DNA from: Adiantum capillus-veneris
Lineage: Eukaryota > Streptophyta > Polypodiopsida > Polypodiales > Pteridaceae
Length of the DNA: 64,000 bases
Direction of reading: 5' to 3'
Assembly (NCBI GenBank): GCA_014529385.2
Contig: CM043943.1
Span: forward strand, 156,856,747 to 156,920,746
Shown: positions 28,286 to 39,817 of the stretch, in pieces
Position numbering within the stretch: position 1 is the stretch's first letter
Layout of the letters: each line of letters begins with the position of its first letter
Notes under the pieces: generated by a model
Databases searched by the model: none
Seen by the model: the letters and a program-made list of their open reading frames with translations, nothing else
Told to the model about the DNA's origin: nothing
Made by a program: the position numbers and the translations under genes

Positions 28286-29954
28286 AGAGGAGTAGCAGTG
28301 CTATGTAGAGAGGAGCTACAGCCACTACTACATATTGTACGGAGAGATGAGCATGCTAGATACATGTGGGTGAGACTTAAAGCTGACACAGGTCGATTTC
28401 TATACATTGCCATATGTTACTTTCCTCCCAGTACGTATGTATATGCTGCATTGAGAGGGTAGTCGCCTTTCTCTATACTAGACGATGACATATGGGAGTT
28501 TTCTAGGGATGGTGATATCATTCTCCTAGGGGACTTCAATGCCCGACCAAGCAACTCTCAGACAGTCTTCTACGACACTTCAGATGAGATGCTTAGAGAG
28601 CTGGATGTGGATGAGTTGGGGCTTGACAAACGCTCACATGATAGAGAGCAGACGGAGTATGGGAGATACCTCATGGAGATGATGACTACACATAGGTTAG
28701 CCATACTTAATGGCTTATAGCGATTTCCCGGAGCACCCGGTTTCACATGCTTTCCACACAGACATGGGGCGAGTATAGTGGACTATGCTAGGACACAACC
28801 AAGCTTTGTCCCTTGCATTCAGGATTTCATAGTGGGAGCCAGGCCAGTGGGTGTAGCAGTGGATCATGCTCTCTTGACATTGTCCGTTTCATTTCAGTAT
28901 AGTAGAGCCCAAACATCGGGAGGCACGTCACACACCCGTTATACATTTATACCAGAGACTGATTCCATTTATACAGAGATCTGGGACCGTCTATGGGAAG
29001 GCACAACTGGCATAGTTGGTACAGGTCTCTCAATAGAGGAGTGCACCACTCTACTGACTGAGACACTCCATGGTGCTGCATCAGTGGCATACCCACACAC
29101 TCAGCTAGGCAAGAGACGACATTTTGGGAGCATGCCCCATAATAGTTGGTATGATAGGAGTGTAGAGAGATGAAAGCCCAACTTCCGAGGATCTTCTTTT
29201 AGGAGTCATCACTTACAGAGAGTCTTGGATTGCTTCTCGACGCCTTATGTGACGGAAGAAGCGAACTTACCTGGCTCAGATGCAGCGAGACTTATATCAG
29301 ATGTTCTTGAGTAGTGACTTAGGAGAGGCATGGTGACTCTTTCATGACCACTCCCCTCCCCCAGTGATTACTTCACTTGATGTGTGGGGCCAATATGTGA
29401 CATCGTTATATACGGTTCCTCGACAAGAACGCCTTCCAGACCCTACAGAACCATGCCCAACTACGAGCACCTTCTTTAACACTCAGATGGTACAGAGGGC
29501 CATTGAAAGGATGAGGACCGGGACGGCATATGATCATGGCCGTCTAGTAGCGGAGCACTTTATACATGCTAGGGATATGTTGATGGAGGTTCTTGCAGTG
29601 TTGTTCAGTTGTGCCATGTGTGAGGGGTTACTTGAGACTTGGAGGTTGTCTACTATTGTGCCTATCTTCAAGGCAGGTGATCCTACAGAGCCTGGGAACT
29701 ACAACACTATTATGGTTGGACACACACTGGCACGGTTGTATGCATACATTCTTGAACAACATTTGAGTAATTGGGCACAGGGTGAGGGTGTATGAGCAAA
29801 GGGTCACGCCTGTTTTAGGAGGGGTTTCTCCACTCTTGATCATATTCTGACACTCCGAGCCATCATTGAGGAGGGCAGGTCACGTGGGAGACGGATTTAT
29901 TGTAGCTTTTTGGATTTCCGCAAAGCATTTGACATGGTACCGAGAGCTTGATCG
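28286..29954 (+). mobile_element. LINE 3 copy B, inverted 5' fragment (endonuclease to RT)
   Basis: The + strand reads YMWVRLKADTGRFLYIAICY, GDIILLGDFNAR, PHRHGASIVDYARTQPSF and VAVDHALLTLS (EEP domain). It continues into FSTLDHILTLRAIIEEGRS and FRKAFDMVPRA of the RT, ending where copy A has position about 31980. It lies head to head with 27797-28285. Stops interrupt it at 28462 and 28719. Confidence 0.85.
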
Positions 29955-29956
29955 AG

Positions 29957-30265
29957 AGAGAAATGAAATGAAATGTTATATTAACGTCTTCAAAAGGCCG
30001 AAGTGACCTATGAGACTAGGAAGTTACAATGCGGTATATCTGATATCAAGTCAGATTAACAAAATAAATTAAACTAGGGATAACAAGATATAAATACTGT
30101 GGAATCCTAAACTAAGCGGATAGGTGTGAAAGGCGAAAGGCGTGAATCGTGTGAACTGAGCTATACAATGTGTAGACAATTTGGGAGGGAAGTAGAAATC
30201 TATCTGCATAGAGATCCATCTTCATATCACTCTGGACGACGAAAAAGTATGGCTCGAATCCTTTG
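29957..30265 (-). other. LINE 3 3' UTR and simple-repeat tail
   Basis: About 300 bp after the ORF2 stop, ending on the minus strand in repeated ATTTC units instead of poly-A. A block shared with 35231-35257 (GACCTATGAGAC and AAAAGGCC) lies at about 29990-30016. Confidence 0.6.
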
Positions 30266-31469
30266 CTATAGCCTCCTTCGAAACTGTGTAGCTCCTCTTC
30301 TCCATCGGGGTCGTCTAGATCTCCCTAGCTCCAATGCACGGTCTATTAGAATGCCAGTAGTGCGGGTAGACCTCTCTACTGTTGGTTGCTCCTCTGTCTG
30401 TTCTTCTGGGTGTACAGTATCTAGTGTAAAGAAATCTGTGATCTGTCTCTGGGGTTGTCTCTCTTCAGCTCTCCTCAGTAAAGTTTCTCTATGCTTGTGT
30501 AGCTCAAGTAGATATAGCCCAAGACATCTCTGATCCTCATAACTCATGACCCTAGATAGTGGCCCGAAACCTTCTCTGAATAGACAATGAAAACGGCCTC
30601 GTATCTCATAGTACACTGTGCAATGACATATGTAGTGTACCTCTGTCTCTGGCTCTAGATGGCATAAGCGGCATATCCTGCTATCTGCTGGTGTCCCTCT
30701 GAATGTGCCAGTCTCAATTTCGAGCTGATGTGAGGATGTGCGTATCTGGCCAATGGCACATCGGACACCATGAGAAAGATGCCTATCCATATAGCTAGGT
30801 CGAATCACAAACCCATCCTCCGTGAGGTGGAAAAAATGCTCTCTATAGAAAGCCGTCTTTGTGCCCAACTCCTGTATCGGCTCTATCCATGTCCTCCTCG
30901 TGTCCAGCTGAATCAGATCCTGACGAATGAGTCTATTAATCTCTACCCGCGTCAAAGACCTCAAGGGTGCCTGTAGAGAGTATTGAAAAGGAGGAAACTT
31001 GTCCATGGTGAAACCATGTGTCTGAAACCATGATGCCATCTGTGCATACCAACATGATGTATCCCCCTTAAGAGCTAATTGTCTGGAGGACTCTAGAGCC
31101 ACCCTGGCATATCTGTCTCTGGTAGTATCCCACAGACTGTGAACAAAGGAGACTGATCTAGTAAGTGCCTCAATCACCATAGGGGGAGCAGCTAATTCCG
31201 CTCGAATGATATCATGCGGTACGGAAGCCTCGGCTCTAATCAGCCGAGAGATCATAGATACCAGGGGCTTCTCCATACTCCTCCCAACCCTCCTGGCCTA
31301 CAGAAGGTCCCCAAACCTGCACCCCATATAACATAGTAGAGGCAACCAGAGTATCAAAGAGCCATAACTTTGTCCTGGGTTCCTGGAACTGAACTTGTGA
31401 ACACATCCTCTCCATTCCTCCCAGAGCTGCACCAGCTCTGGTTAGTCTAGTCTCTGCCGCTGTTTTCAA
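30266..31469 (-). pseudogene. LINE 3 ORF2 C-terminal region with CCHC finger
   Basis: The first part (31469-31236) continues the ORF2 frame after the stop at 31494 and reads TLVASTMLYGVQVWGPSVG, the connection motif. A +1 shift leads to the 336-codon stretch 31276-30266 with a Cys/His motif CRLCHLEPETEVHYICHC (C-x2-C-x8-H-x3-C type), and an Arg/Gln-rich tail ending RRPRWRRGATQFRRRL. The tail ITDFFTLDTV is distinctive. Frame loss at about 31270. Confidence 0.75.
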
Positions 31470-31493
31470 GGAAAATCTCGGCCCAGTAAAGAC

Positions 31494-33842
31494 TTACCCC
31501 AGGTAAGTGTATGCATCTGTATACTCCACAGTCTCTTGACCATACTTGAAAGTAGGTACTGATCTCCTGACCCATTGCGGTGTGGTGTTAAACACCATAA
31601 CCTTGGTTTTACCTAGGTTTACACACAATCCACTATCCTCTGCAAAACTGCGTAGTGCATCCAACTGTCGTTGCATACCTTCTGGTGAATCAGATATCAG
31701 CACAATATCATCAGCATAAAGCAACAATGGGATCCACGTCCCTGCCAGCTGTGCACCTTTGTCACCCTCTCTGTCGATGTAATCAGACACCTCATCAACA
31801 TACATACCAAATAGCGTAGGAGACAATGGGCAGCCCCGTTTCACTCCAATAGTAGAGTGAATTAAATCAGATACCCCTTCCGGAGTGTGTACATGTCCCA
31901 TCACTGATCTGTACAAAGCCATTATCCCCCAAATCACCTCTATGGGCACCCCCATCTCTTGTAATGTGCGCATCAATCGAGCTCTTGGTACCATGTCAAA
32001 TGCTTTACGAAAATCCACAAAGCTACAATAGATCCGTCTCCCATGTGCTCTGCCCTCCTCAATGATGGCCCTGAGTGTCAGAATATGATCAAGAGTGGAG
32101 AAACCCCTCCTGAAGCCAGCTTGACCCTTCGCTCGTACACCCTCGCCCTCTGCCCAATTACTCAAGTGTTGCTCCAGGATAGATGCATACAACTATGCCA
32201 ATGTGTGTCCAACCATAATAGTGCGGTAGTTCCCAGGCTCTGTAGGGTCACCAGCCTTGAAGATAGGCACAATATTAGACAGCCTCCAAGTCTCAGGTAG
32301 TCCCTCACACATGGCACGATTGAACAACACTGCGAGAACCTCCATCAGCATATCCCTGGCATGTATAAAGTGCTCCGCTACTAGACCGTCATGATCATAT
32401 GCCTTCCCGGTCTTCATCTTGTCGATGGCCCTTTGTACCATCTCAGGTGTAAAGAAAGTGCTTGTAGCTGGGCAGGGCTTGGTAGGGTCTGGAAGGGGTT
32501 CCTGTCCAGGAACTGTATATAATGATGTCGCATATTGGCCCCACACCTCAGGTGAAGTAATCACTGGGGGAGGGGAGTGTTCATGGAAGAGTCGCCATGC
32601 CTCTCTTGAGTCCCTACTCAAGAACATCTGCTACAAGTCTCGCTCCATCTGAGCTAGGTAAGCTCGCTTCTTCCGTCGCATAAGGCGTCGGAAAGCAATC
32701 TGAGACTGTCTGTAAGTGATGACTCCTAAAAGAAGATCCTTCTGAAGCTGGGCTCTCATCTCTCTGCACTCCTCATCATACCAACTATTCTGGGGCATGC
32801 TCCTAGAATGTCGTCTCTTGCCCGGCTGAGTGTGTGGGTACGCCACTGATGCAGCCCCATGCAGTGTCTCAGTCAATAGAGTGGTGCACTCCTCCACTGA
32901 GAGGCATGTACCATTTGTGCCAGCTGTGCCTTCCAATAGAAGGTCCCAGATCTCCTCTGAATAAACGAAATCAGTCTTTGGTGTGAATGTATAGCGGGTG
33001 TGTGACCTGCCTCCTGATGTCTGGGTTGTACTATAGTGAAATTTAATGGATAGTGTCAAGAGAGCATGATCTACTGCTATGCCCATTGGCCTGGCTCCCA
33101 CTGTGAAATCCTGAATGCAGGGGACAAAGCTCGGTTGTGTCATAACATAATCCACTGTACTGGCCCCATGTCTATGTGGAAAGCATGTGAAACTGGCTGC
33201 TCCAGGAAATCGCTGTAAGCCATTAAGTATGGCTAATCCATGTGTAGTCGTCATTTCTATGAGGTATCTCCCATACTCCGTTTGCTCTCTGTCATCTGAG
33301 CATCTGTCAAGTCCCAACTCACCCACATCCAGCTCTCTAAGCATCTCATCTGAAGTGTCGTAGAAGATTGTCTGCGAGTTGCCCGTTCGGGCATTGAAGT
33401 CCCCTAGGAGAATGATATCACCCTCCCTAGAGAACTCCCAAATGTCATCATCTAGGATAGAGAAAGGCGACTTCCCTCTGGATGCGGCATACATTGATGT
33501 ACTGGGAGGAAAGTAACATATGGCAATATATAGGAACCGGCCTGTGTCAGCTCTCAGTCTCACCCACATATATCTAGCATGATCATCTCTTCGTACAATA
33601 TGCAGTAATGGTTGTAGTTCCTCTCTGAATAGCACTGCTACTCCTCCTGAGCCTCTACTCCCATGCTCAGATCTCGCATTTGTCCTGTGAGCTATTTCCC
33701 ATCTGTATCCCACCACATGTGGCATTACCTGTCCAGGGGCCTGATGAGTCTCTGAGAAGAACACAATATCCTTGTCTTTGAAACTCTCCTCAAATGCACC
33801 CACGTCCAATCTCATAGACCCATTACAATTCCAGGTAGCCAT
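31494..33842 (-). pseudogene. LINE 3 ORF2: EEP endonuclease and reverse transcriptase
   Basis: Starts MATWNCNGSMRLDVGAFEES (ATG at 33842). EEP motifs: DIVFFSETHQAPG (catalytic Glu), GDIILLGDFNARTG, STVDYVMTQPSF and AVDHALLTLS (catalytic DH). RT follows: GQAGFRRGFSTLDHILTLRA, CSFVDFRKAFDMVPRARL, GVKRGCPLSPTLFGMYVDEV, and LLLYADDIVLISDSPEG with intact YADD. In-frame stops lie at about 32630, 32193 and 31494; the frame itself is kept. Two functions are expected: target nicking and cDNA synthesis. Confidence 0.88.
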
Positions 33843-33872
33843 CTTCAGTGTGGTCCCATATGTCTCGCACCG

Positions 33873-34967
33873 TCATGCAGTACGCCGCTCTAAAATCACC
33901 ACCCTTCCATCTCTGTAGAAGGCTATCTTTCCCTTCTCCCTTGCCGCTGTAATCTCTGGCATTACCTCTCTCATATCTGCGAGCTGTGAGAGAGTCAGAT
34001 CATCACCGAGGAAAATACCTGTCTTTTTGAGAGTAGGCCTCTTCCTCAAGAATTCCTTCTTCTCTTCTAACGAGGGGAAGCGTAGTATGAGAGCTCTCCC
34101 CTTTGAAGACTCTCCCGTGCCATCACTTTTCTTACCTACCCTCCATGCCTTTGTGTGCAAAGGCTTCTCCATCCCCATCATGGATGTAAGGCTTGTGACC
34201 TCTTTCTCTACATTGTTTATGTCCTTGAGACCGGTCACTCTCACATGCAATGTTCGCATCCGCCTTCTTTGTTCCTCTTCGAGAGTCATGTTGATAAGCG
34301 TCGGTGTACAAGGAGTTTCTTGACCTTTCCCTTTCTTGGCGACCTCAATCCATTTTTCAGCCTCGCCTGCCTTTTTCTGTGTCCTTGTTATCATCTCCGC
34401 CCATGAAGATGTCTTTGCCACACTCAGTTTCTCTTCCTCGGTGATCATCCTTACCTGTTCCTTAATTTCCTTGATTTCATCTATTACCGAGGGTTGAAAT
34501 TAGCCTTCCTCTAGTCCATTGCTTACTCTATCAGCAAGCTCCTGTTTAAGGGTTGAGACATCTTTTTTGAGTGCCTGTATCTCGGCGTTTGGGTTCTCCT
34601 GTTTGAGGGCTGAGACTTCTTCTTTGAGTGTCTTTATTTCTGTGTTAAGGCTCTCTTTCTCCTTCTTCCACTGTGCGCCTTCATTGAAGACCATCTGAAG
34701 GAGGTTGGCCTTCTCCTTCCACCATCCTTCCATCTCTGTTTTCCACTCCTTCATTTCCCTGTCCATCTGCGCCATCCGCTTTTTCGTGAGCATGAAGGTT
34801 GCCTTCGCTCTTGGCTTGCAAACAGGTGAGACATTGGCGGCTTCCGTGTCGTGTGTAGGGTCTTCTTCAAGTGTGACAGTTTGTGCAACATCCATCAAAC
34901 ATTCATGGCCTTGACGTTGATCCATTACGGTGTGGCTCAAAGAATCATTTTCCATTATAAAATTCAA
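33873..34967 (-). pseudogene. LINE 3 ORF1 (coiled coil plus RRM/CTD-like), one stop
   Basis: 365 codons with a single TAA at about 34500. Residues 50-155 form a strong coiled coil (REMKEWKTEMEGWWKEKANL, EKESLNTEIKTLKEEVSALK), usual for trimeric L1-type ORF1p. After the stop comes RRMRTLHVRVTGLKDINNV and KGRALILRFPSLEEKKEFLR (RRM-like), then GIFLGDDLTLSQLADMREV and KIAFYRDGRVVI, which parallel the C-terminal domain of L1 ORF1p. The inferred role is RNA chaperone/binding. Confidence 0.75.
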
Positions 34968-35136
34968 GCTGGACGTGCAGGGCTGATCTGCTGGGGCTGC
35001 GCGCTCTATACGTCGTCAGTCATTGCAATCCGCCATGTGTTCAAAGATGGGCGCGCTGAGAGAGATTAAAGTCCTGTCGATGCTCCTGCTGTGGTGCCGT
35101 GCGAACAGAGGGAGGCTGGGCTGCTGCTACAGTCCC

Positions 35137-35137
<1 letters not shown>

Positions 35138-35205
<68 letters not shown>

Positions 35206-35213
35206 GGGGGGGG
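35138..35213. repeat. (GA)n microsatellite followed by a G run
   Basis: About 57 bp of GA repeats to 35195, then a run of about 18 G interrupted by none or few other bases. Confidence 0.95.
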
Positions 35214-35230
35214 TGATAGAGTTAGCGACT

Positions 35231-35257
35231 TAAAAGGCCAGGATGACCTATGAGACC
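35231..35257 (-). repeat. LINE 3 3'-UTR scrap
   Basis: AAAAGGCC...TGACCTATGAGAC matches the LINE 3 3' UTR near 29990-30016. It lies directly before the giant 35288-46024 element. Confidence 0.5.
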
Positions 35258-35259
35258 AA

Positions 35260-35282
35260 ACTTTGGCATGGCAACACACTCA
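35260..35282. repeat. Flanking direct repeat, left copy (23 bp)
   Basis: Starts ACTTTGGCATGGCAACAC and is identical to 46025-46047. It lies five bases outside the left inverted terminus of the 35288-46024 element. Confidence 0.85.
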
Positions 35283-35315
35283 AAAGGCCACAGCTAAATA
35301 TCCCCAACACACTCG

Positions 35316-35351
35316 CGATACAGACTTTGGCATGGCAACAAGTCTGTATCG
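35316..35351. repeat. Perfect 12-bp stem hairpin
   Basis: CGATACAGACTT, then the 12-base loop TGGCATGGCAAC, then AAGTCTGTATCG. The loop is part of the 23-bp flanking repeat. A degenerate CTCGCGATA precedes it. Confidence 0.85.
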
Positions 35352-36029
35352 TGATAGGTTGGGGATAACTCTTGCGTCTGGCCGAGGTGGTCCACCATGA
35401 GGTTGAGGTATGGTTATATTATTTTGTTGTGTGTTTAGATTAGGTTTTACGGTTAGTGTGTTTGGTTGTGACTTATGGTTGTGAGGAACTTGAAAGAGAA
35501 AAAAACGCAAAAGGTAAGCAAGAGACTGTTTACTTGCCAGAAAGCAAAAACAACCATTCAACCATCCAAAGTAGGACTTTAGGTAATGTAGGACATGTGA
35601 TGTTGATCTAGAGCAATTTTGACATGAAAATGTGCGTGAAAACACAAAAGGCGGAATTGTGCTGATTATAGTAAAAGTGCTCTAAAATGGTCGTTTGAAA
35701 GCCGATTTGAGTGCTTATTTTTGCATTGGAGACCTTAAGGTAGGGGGAAAACACAGATTTGCTCCAATCTAAAAAATAATAAAAAAAAAAACTCTAAAAA
35801 AAATAAAATAATTCTGAAACCAAATCTGCAATTTTTTTTTATAAAAAAAAGGAGGGTTTGACCTCAAGACCTTGTTTTGCATATGCTCTAGAGCTTGTAT
35901 GTGAAATTTCAAAGCATTTGCATCAGTGCTTGTGCATCTAAGTGGGAACTTGCTTTTTCTGAGTGTAAGGAGTATTTGGGTGAAATGCTTGAATCCAAAG
36001 GAAAAGAAGTCCAAATTGAATGAAACTTT

Positions 36030-36640
36030 GGGGATAAGCTTCTAAGGACATTGGGAACCAAACTGTCCAAAAACAGAGAAAAAAATACTTTCCAGTGGAT
36101 CTCTGCCTAGTCTATCGCGATAGACTGATGAATTGGAGATAGACTCACAAACAGGCAAAACCCCTCACACCACAGGTAAAACACATCAAGACAAGGCTGC
36201 TCCCAAAAGTTGAGTGTACTTGGACACCTGCTTGACCACCAAACCTCAAGTCTGGTGTTTAGAGTCTAAGTTTAGAGACACAGTGGTAAAAAGACCTTGA
36301 CCAATAGTCCAAACATTGCACAACTTTGTGTATTCACTATACAGAGGATAAGGAAACTAGTTGTGAAGAGAACTTTGTAAAAAGACCAAAACTGGGAAAC
36401 TTTATGAGCCTATCGCGATAGGTTGGGGATATTTAGCTGTGGACCTTATTTTGCAAATCCTTCCTAGGGATACCTTAAGCAGAGCCTACATAGCATACAC
36501 ACCAAATTTCAAGGTGTTTGGATCACTAGAAGTGAATCTAAAGCCCAGATAGAGATTCATGTTCTGACAAAAACACTAAAAATGGCCCAAAACACAAACC
36601 AAGTGTCCAAATTGCATGAAATTTGAAGCCTGGAACTCTC
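36030..36640. repeat. Inverted arm, left
   Basis: Nearly identical reverse complement of 45420-46010. It includes palindromes at 36113-36122 and 36411-36420, spaced 298 bp. Confidence 0.88.
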
Positions 36641-37680
36641 CCCCTCCGATTGGTTGTTGTATCTTGAATTGAATGAGGTTGTATCGACTTGTTGGTGCAG
36701 AAGGTCGTTGTCATTGTAGCTCGAGTTTGCTTTTCCTATGGTTGTTATCTGGAAGTCGTACCTGTAAGTTGACTTGAAGCTTTGTCAAGATGTTTTTTGG
36801 CCTCTCCCTTTTGACTTGTCAGTAGATTTGCAATTAGTAGTGTGGGGATATCGTGGTTCTTCTTGTTTTTGTTGTTATACAAAATAAAAGAGTAAAAGTA
36901 AAATGTAGCGTATATACAAAATGAAGGTTTTGGATACCTGGATAAGACTAAAGGGAAAAACCGAGTGGAAAAAAATGCCTTTAGTCATAATTAAATGCGA
37001 GGCTATATGTACTTAGGTTATGATGTTATAGAGTTATGCTGAGTTAAAGTACATATGGCCATATGGCTACTAGTATGGGCTTGATATACATGGATAAGTG
37101 TTAGTAGCTTGAAGTCAGAGTCATTGTTGTTGAGCAAAGGCTCATAAAACCTGTTTCCGCCTGGTCATCGTCATTTGTTTGTGTAAGTGCATGGGTGGAA
37201 TAAAAAAGAGTGCCTAATGCATATGTCCAATGATGGGACATCTATATGCGCGCACAGAGTTATGCATGTTAAACAAGATGCAGTGCGAGAGAAGAGTATT
37301 GATGGGTTCTTCATGGAGTTAGTGTAGTAAGCAAAACATATAGCATGAGTGCTTCAAAAGCTTTCACTACTCACAAGAAGGGTTTTTGCTGTCGAGGTTT
37401 CTTCACTCTTCCTCACTGTGTCAATTAAGTACGTGAGTGTTTTTTTTTTTTTGGACTACTCCGCCTTCTCCACCTTATATATTATATGGACTTTGACTCT
37501 TATGCTCACCTCTTCCAGCATGAGCGACATGACTTTATGTATGCTCAACTCTCCAGCTTGAGCTTATACCTGTTAGCTAGACTCATAGACCACAGAAAAA
37601 TATTAACTTGAAGCTTGGGTCTGACACTTCGCTCATTTAGTGGCTTAGCTGCCCGACTCTAGACTCTTATGCCATGTAAG
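36641..37680. other. Non-coding region 3' of the gag-protease genes
   Basis: AT-rich. It has a T12 run at 37441 and no recognisable gene. Probably the 3' untranslated region of the minus-strand genes. Confidence 0.4.
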
Positions 37681-37681
37681 T

Positions 37682-38665
37682 TTAATGGCGACTTGAACTT
37701 ACTTGATCGCGGCCTGAAATCCAATTCCATATGCTTTTGATGTTTAGGCCTTTCTCGTTAGTTTCTGTTTGACATGCCATGTTGTCCAATACATTGGCAT
37801 ATATCTGCTCTTCATTCCTTGGTAGCAAATTGTGGATGCTTGATGAGACAGGTATTGATGTTGAAGCAATGGTTGATGAAGTCTTCTTCTTCCAGATAGT
37901 GTTCTTCAAAACTGTGACCTCCGCATTTACCGTTGCTTTCTTTTTGTTATTAAGAGGCTGTAAAGGAGTTGTGTATCTTTCTTGTTGTTGAGCCTCACTC
38001 GCGGATTTTGGAACCCACATTGTTCTTGGGCCTGGTGTGATCTCCTTTGCCACTTGCCTTGTTTCTTCTTTGACTTGATGGTACCTTGTCTTTAATTTCC
38101 AAATATGGCTGTTACTTTTGTAAAAGCCGTGCTCTTGTAGTAATTGACGAGGGATCCATCTATAGGTTGTAGTACTCTTGGGTGTAGCGGGTGGCTGCTC
38201 TTGATTTCTTGATGTTTCTTGCTTTTCCTGGGTGATTCCTTGATAAGCTACTACCTTAGGTAACCAGATTTGAAAGTTACCCTCATAGAATCCTTGTGCT
38301 TCGAGTAACTCGACTGGAATGAATCTTTGGACTTGCTTGGAGGTGATCTTCACTTGACTTTGTTGGGTAGTCTGGTAGAATTTTGATTTCATTACCCAGA
38401 CTTGTCGTATGGTTTGTCCAGTGGAAGACCTTCTCTTTTGCTTTTTGTACCTGTCCTTTCTCTTGGTTGAGTTATGTGATTGACGTTGACGGCTTTGTTG
38501 ATTCCTGACTGAGTGGTTGTCATGGGATGGATATCGCCAGGCTGTTATCTTGGGCTTGTTGACCCAAACATCTGAATTTCCTTTCTTGTAGCCTTGTGCA
38601 ATAATTGACTCGCTTGATGTGATCCATCCTGTTACCTTTGCTTGTTGAGGTTTTTCCTGTGATTA
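37682..38665 (-). pseudogene. Trp/Gly-motif repeat region of the element polyprotein
   Basis: Same frame as the preceding ORF, separated by two stops at about 38664-38671. It holds four degenerate copies of a motif: GWITSSESIIAQGYKKGNSD then VWVNK; RFIPVELLEAQGFYEGNF then QIWLPK; RWIPRQLLQEHGFYKSNS then HIWKLK; and MWVPKSASEAQQQERY. A rough consensus is [RG]-[FW]-I-P-x4-x3-G-[FY]-x2-[NS]-x2-[IV]-W. I know no domain with this pattern. The end (NWISGRDQVSSSRH) is polar. Confidence 0.55.
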
Positions 38666-38668
38666 TAT

Positions 38669-39709
38669 CTAAATTGGATCATTAACTTTAATATGTGCCT
38701 TGGATACTAGCACTTGGTTGACCTGTTTTGACTTCCTTTGGAGACTTTCGGGCGATGGAAACTTCGGTTGATAGACTTTTTGCTTGGGTTTCCATTGTTT
38801 TGTTGATGGTTTGGCTTTTGATGTAGAGGCTTTGTCTTGCACTTGCATTGGCTGGGCTAGAGACTGTGGGCTTACTTTAGCTTTGCCTTTTTTAATAGCC
38901 AAGAATCTTTGAACTGTTGTAGGCTTAACCTTTGTTGCCACTTGATAGCTTGTCGTGATGACCATTGTTGAAGATTCAGGCTCGTCTTCACAGACTTGTG
39001 CCCATGGCTTGGACAAAATCAAGTGTGTTCCCATTTGTCGAGAATCTACCACCAAGAATTTTGCTTTGACATTCTGTGAGTGTAGTTGGAGAGTAGATTC
39101 TGCAATCCCCATACTTATAACATCTACTTCAGGTGAGAGATTTACCTTTATCTGAATATCATAAAGCTGTGGCTTACCTAGAAGTAGCCACATGCCATAT
39201 GACATAACATTAGTCGTGGAATTTGTATCAATTTCTGCCATAAAATTCATCTTGACTCCGTCTTGTGCACTTAGCAAAAAGTTGATCTTCTTTGGTACTA
39301 GATTGCTTGTGTTCTCTTGAGTGACTTGAGCAATCTTTAGCCTGGACTCCTTGTCGTCTTCTTCTTCATTGTTCATACTTCTGAGTTTATCTGTGTGTTC
39401 TAGCTCTTGCTTGACCACCATTTCCTCTGATATGTCTTTTGGAGAGACAAAATCAGCATTTGGTTTCTGTAGAGTCATAGGCTCTTCTTCCTCGACTTCA
39501 GCTGTTGAAATGTCACCAATAGTGTCTGAACTTCCTGTCACTTGTTGCACCTCTTCTTTGATTGATTCCAAGTCTTCATATTGCTCGTTTATAGGCGCTG
39601 GACCTGAAGCATCTTCTTTGGATCTTAGCCCTTCTTCCTGTAACTTTTCTTTGTTGACTTGCAGCTCCTCCTTTGTACTATGCATTCGAGTTGGACAGTT
39701 TGTAATCAA
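38669..39709 (-). pseudogene. Second aspartic-protease-like domain with acidic leader
   Basis: 346 codons. Residues 1-130 are acidic and Glu/Ser-rich. About 140-245 resembles a retropepsin: MAEIDTNSTTNVMSYGMWLL (catalytic Asp; DTN in place of DTG), KAKFLVVDSRQMGTHLILSK then PWAQVC, as the I-L-G-x-P-W ending of plant retroelement proteases. The C-terminus is Lys/Gln-rich (KPSTKQWKPKQKVYQPKFPS). The start of this frame is a zinc knuckle (ITNCPTRMH), cut off by a 61-bp tandem duplication. Confidence 0.55.
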
Positions 39710-39817
39710 GTGTGTTATCGCACACTGATCACAAAGAGCACGTATTTCTATATGACCAGTTTGTAATCAAGTGTGTTATCGCACACTGATCACAAAGAGC
39801 ACGTATTTCTATATGAC
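39696..39817. repeat. 61-bp perfect tandem duplication
   Basis: 39696-39756 equals 39757-39817 (starts CAGTTTGTAATCAAGTG). It shifts the frame and splits a CCHC knuckle (CDQCAITHLITNC). Confidence 0.92.

Larger units (their letters stand above)
29957..34990 (-). mobile_element. LINE 3 copy A, nearly complete, RRM-type ORF1
   Basis: A two-ORF LINE on minus with about 300 bp of 3' UTR ending in (ATTTC)n-like ATTTCATTTCATTTC (minus, about 29955-29975). ORF1 has one in-frame stop; ORF2 has three in-frame stops and one frameshift. ORF1 has a coiled coil and an RRM/CTD-like part instead of the DUF4283-knuckle ORF1 of LINEs 1 and 2, so it belongs to a different LINE lineage (clade not assigned). 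The 5' border is uncertain. Confidence 0.82.
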
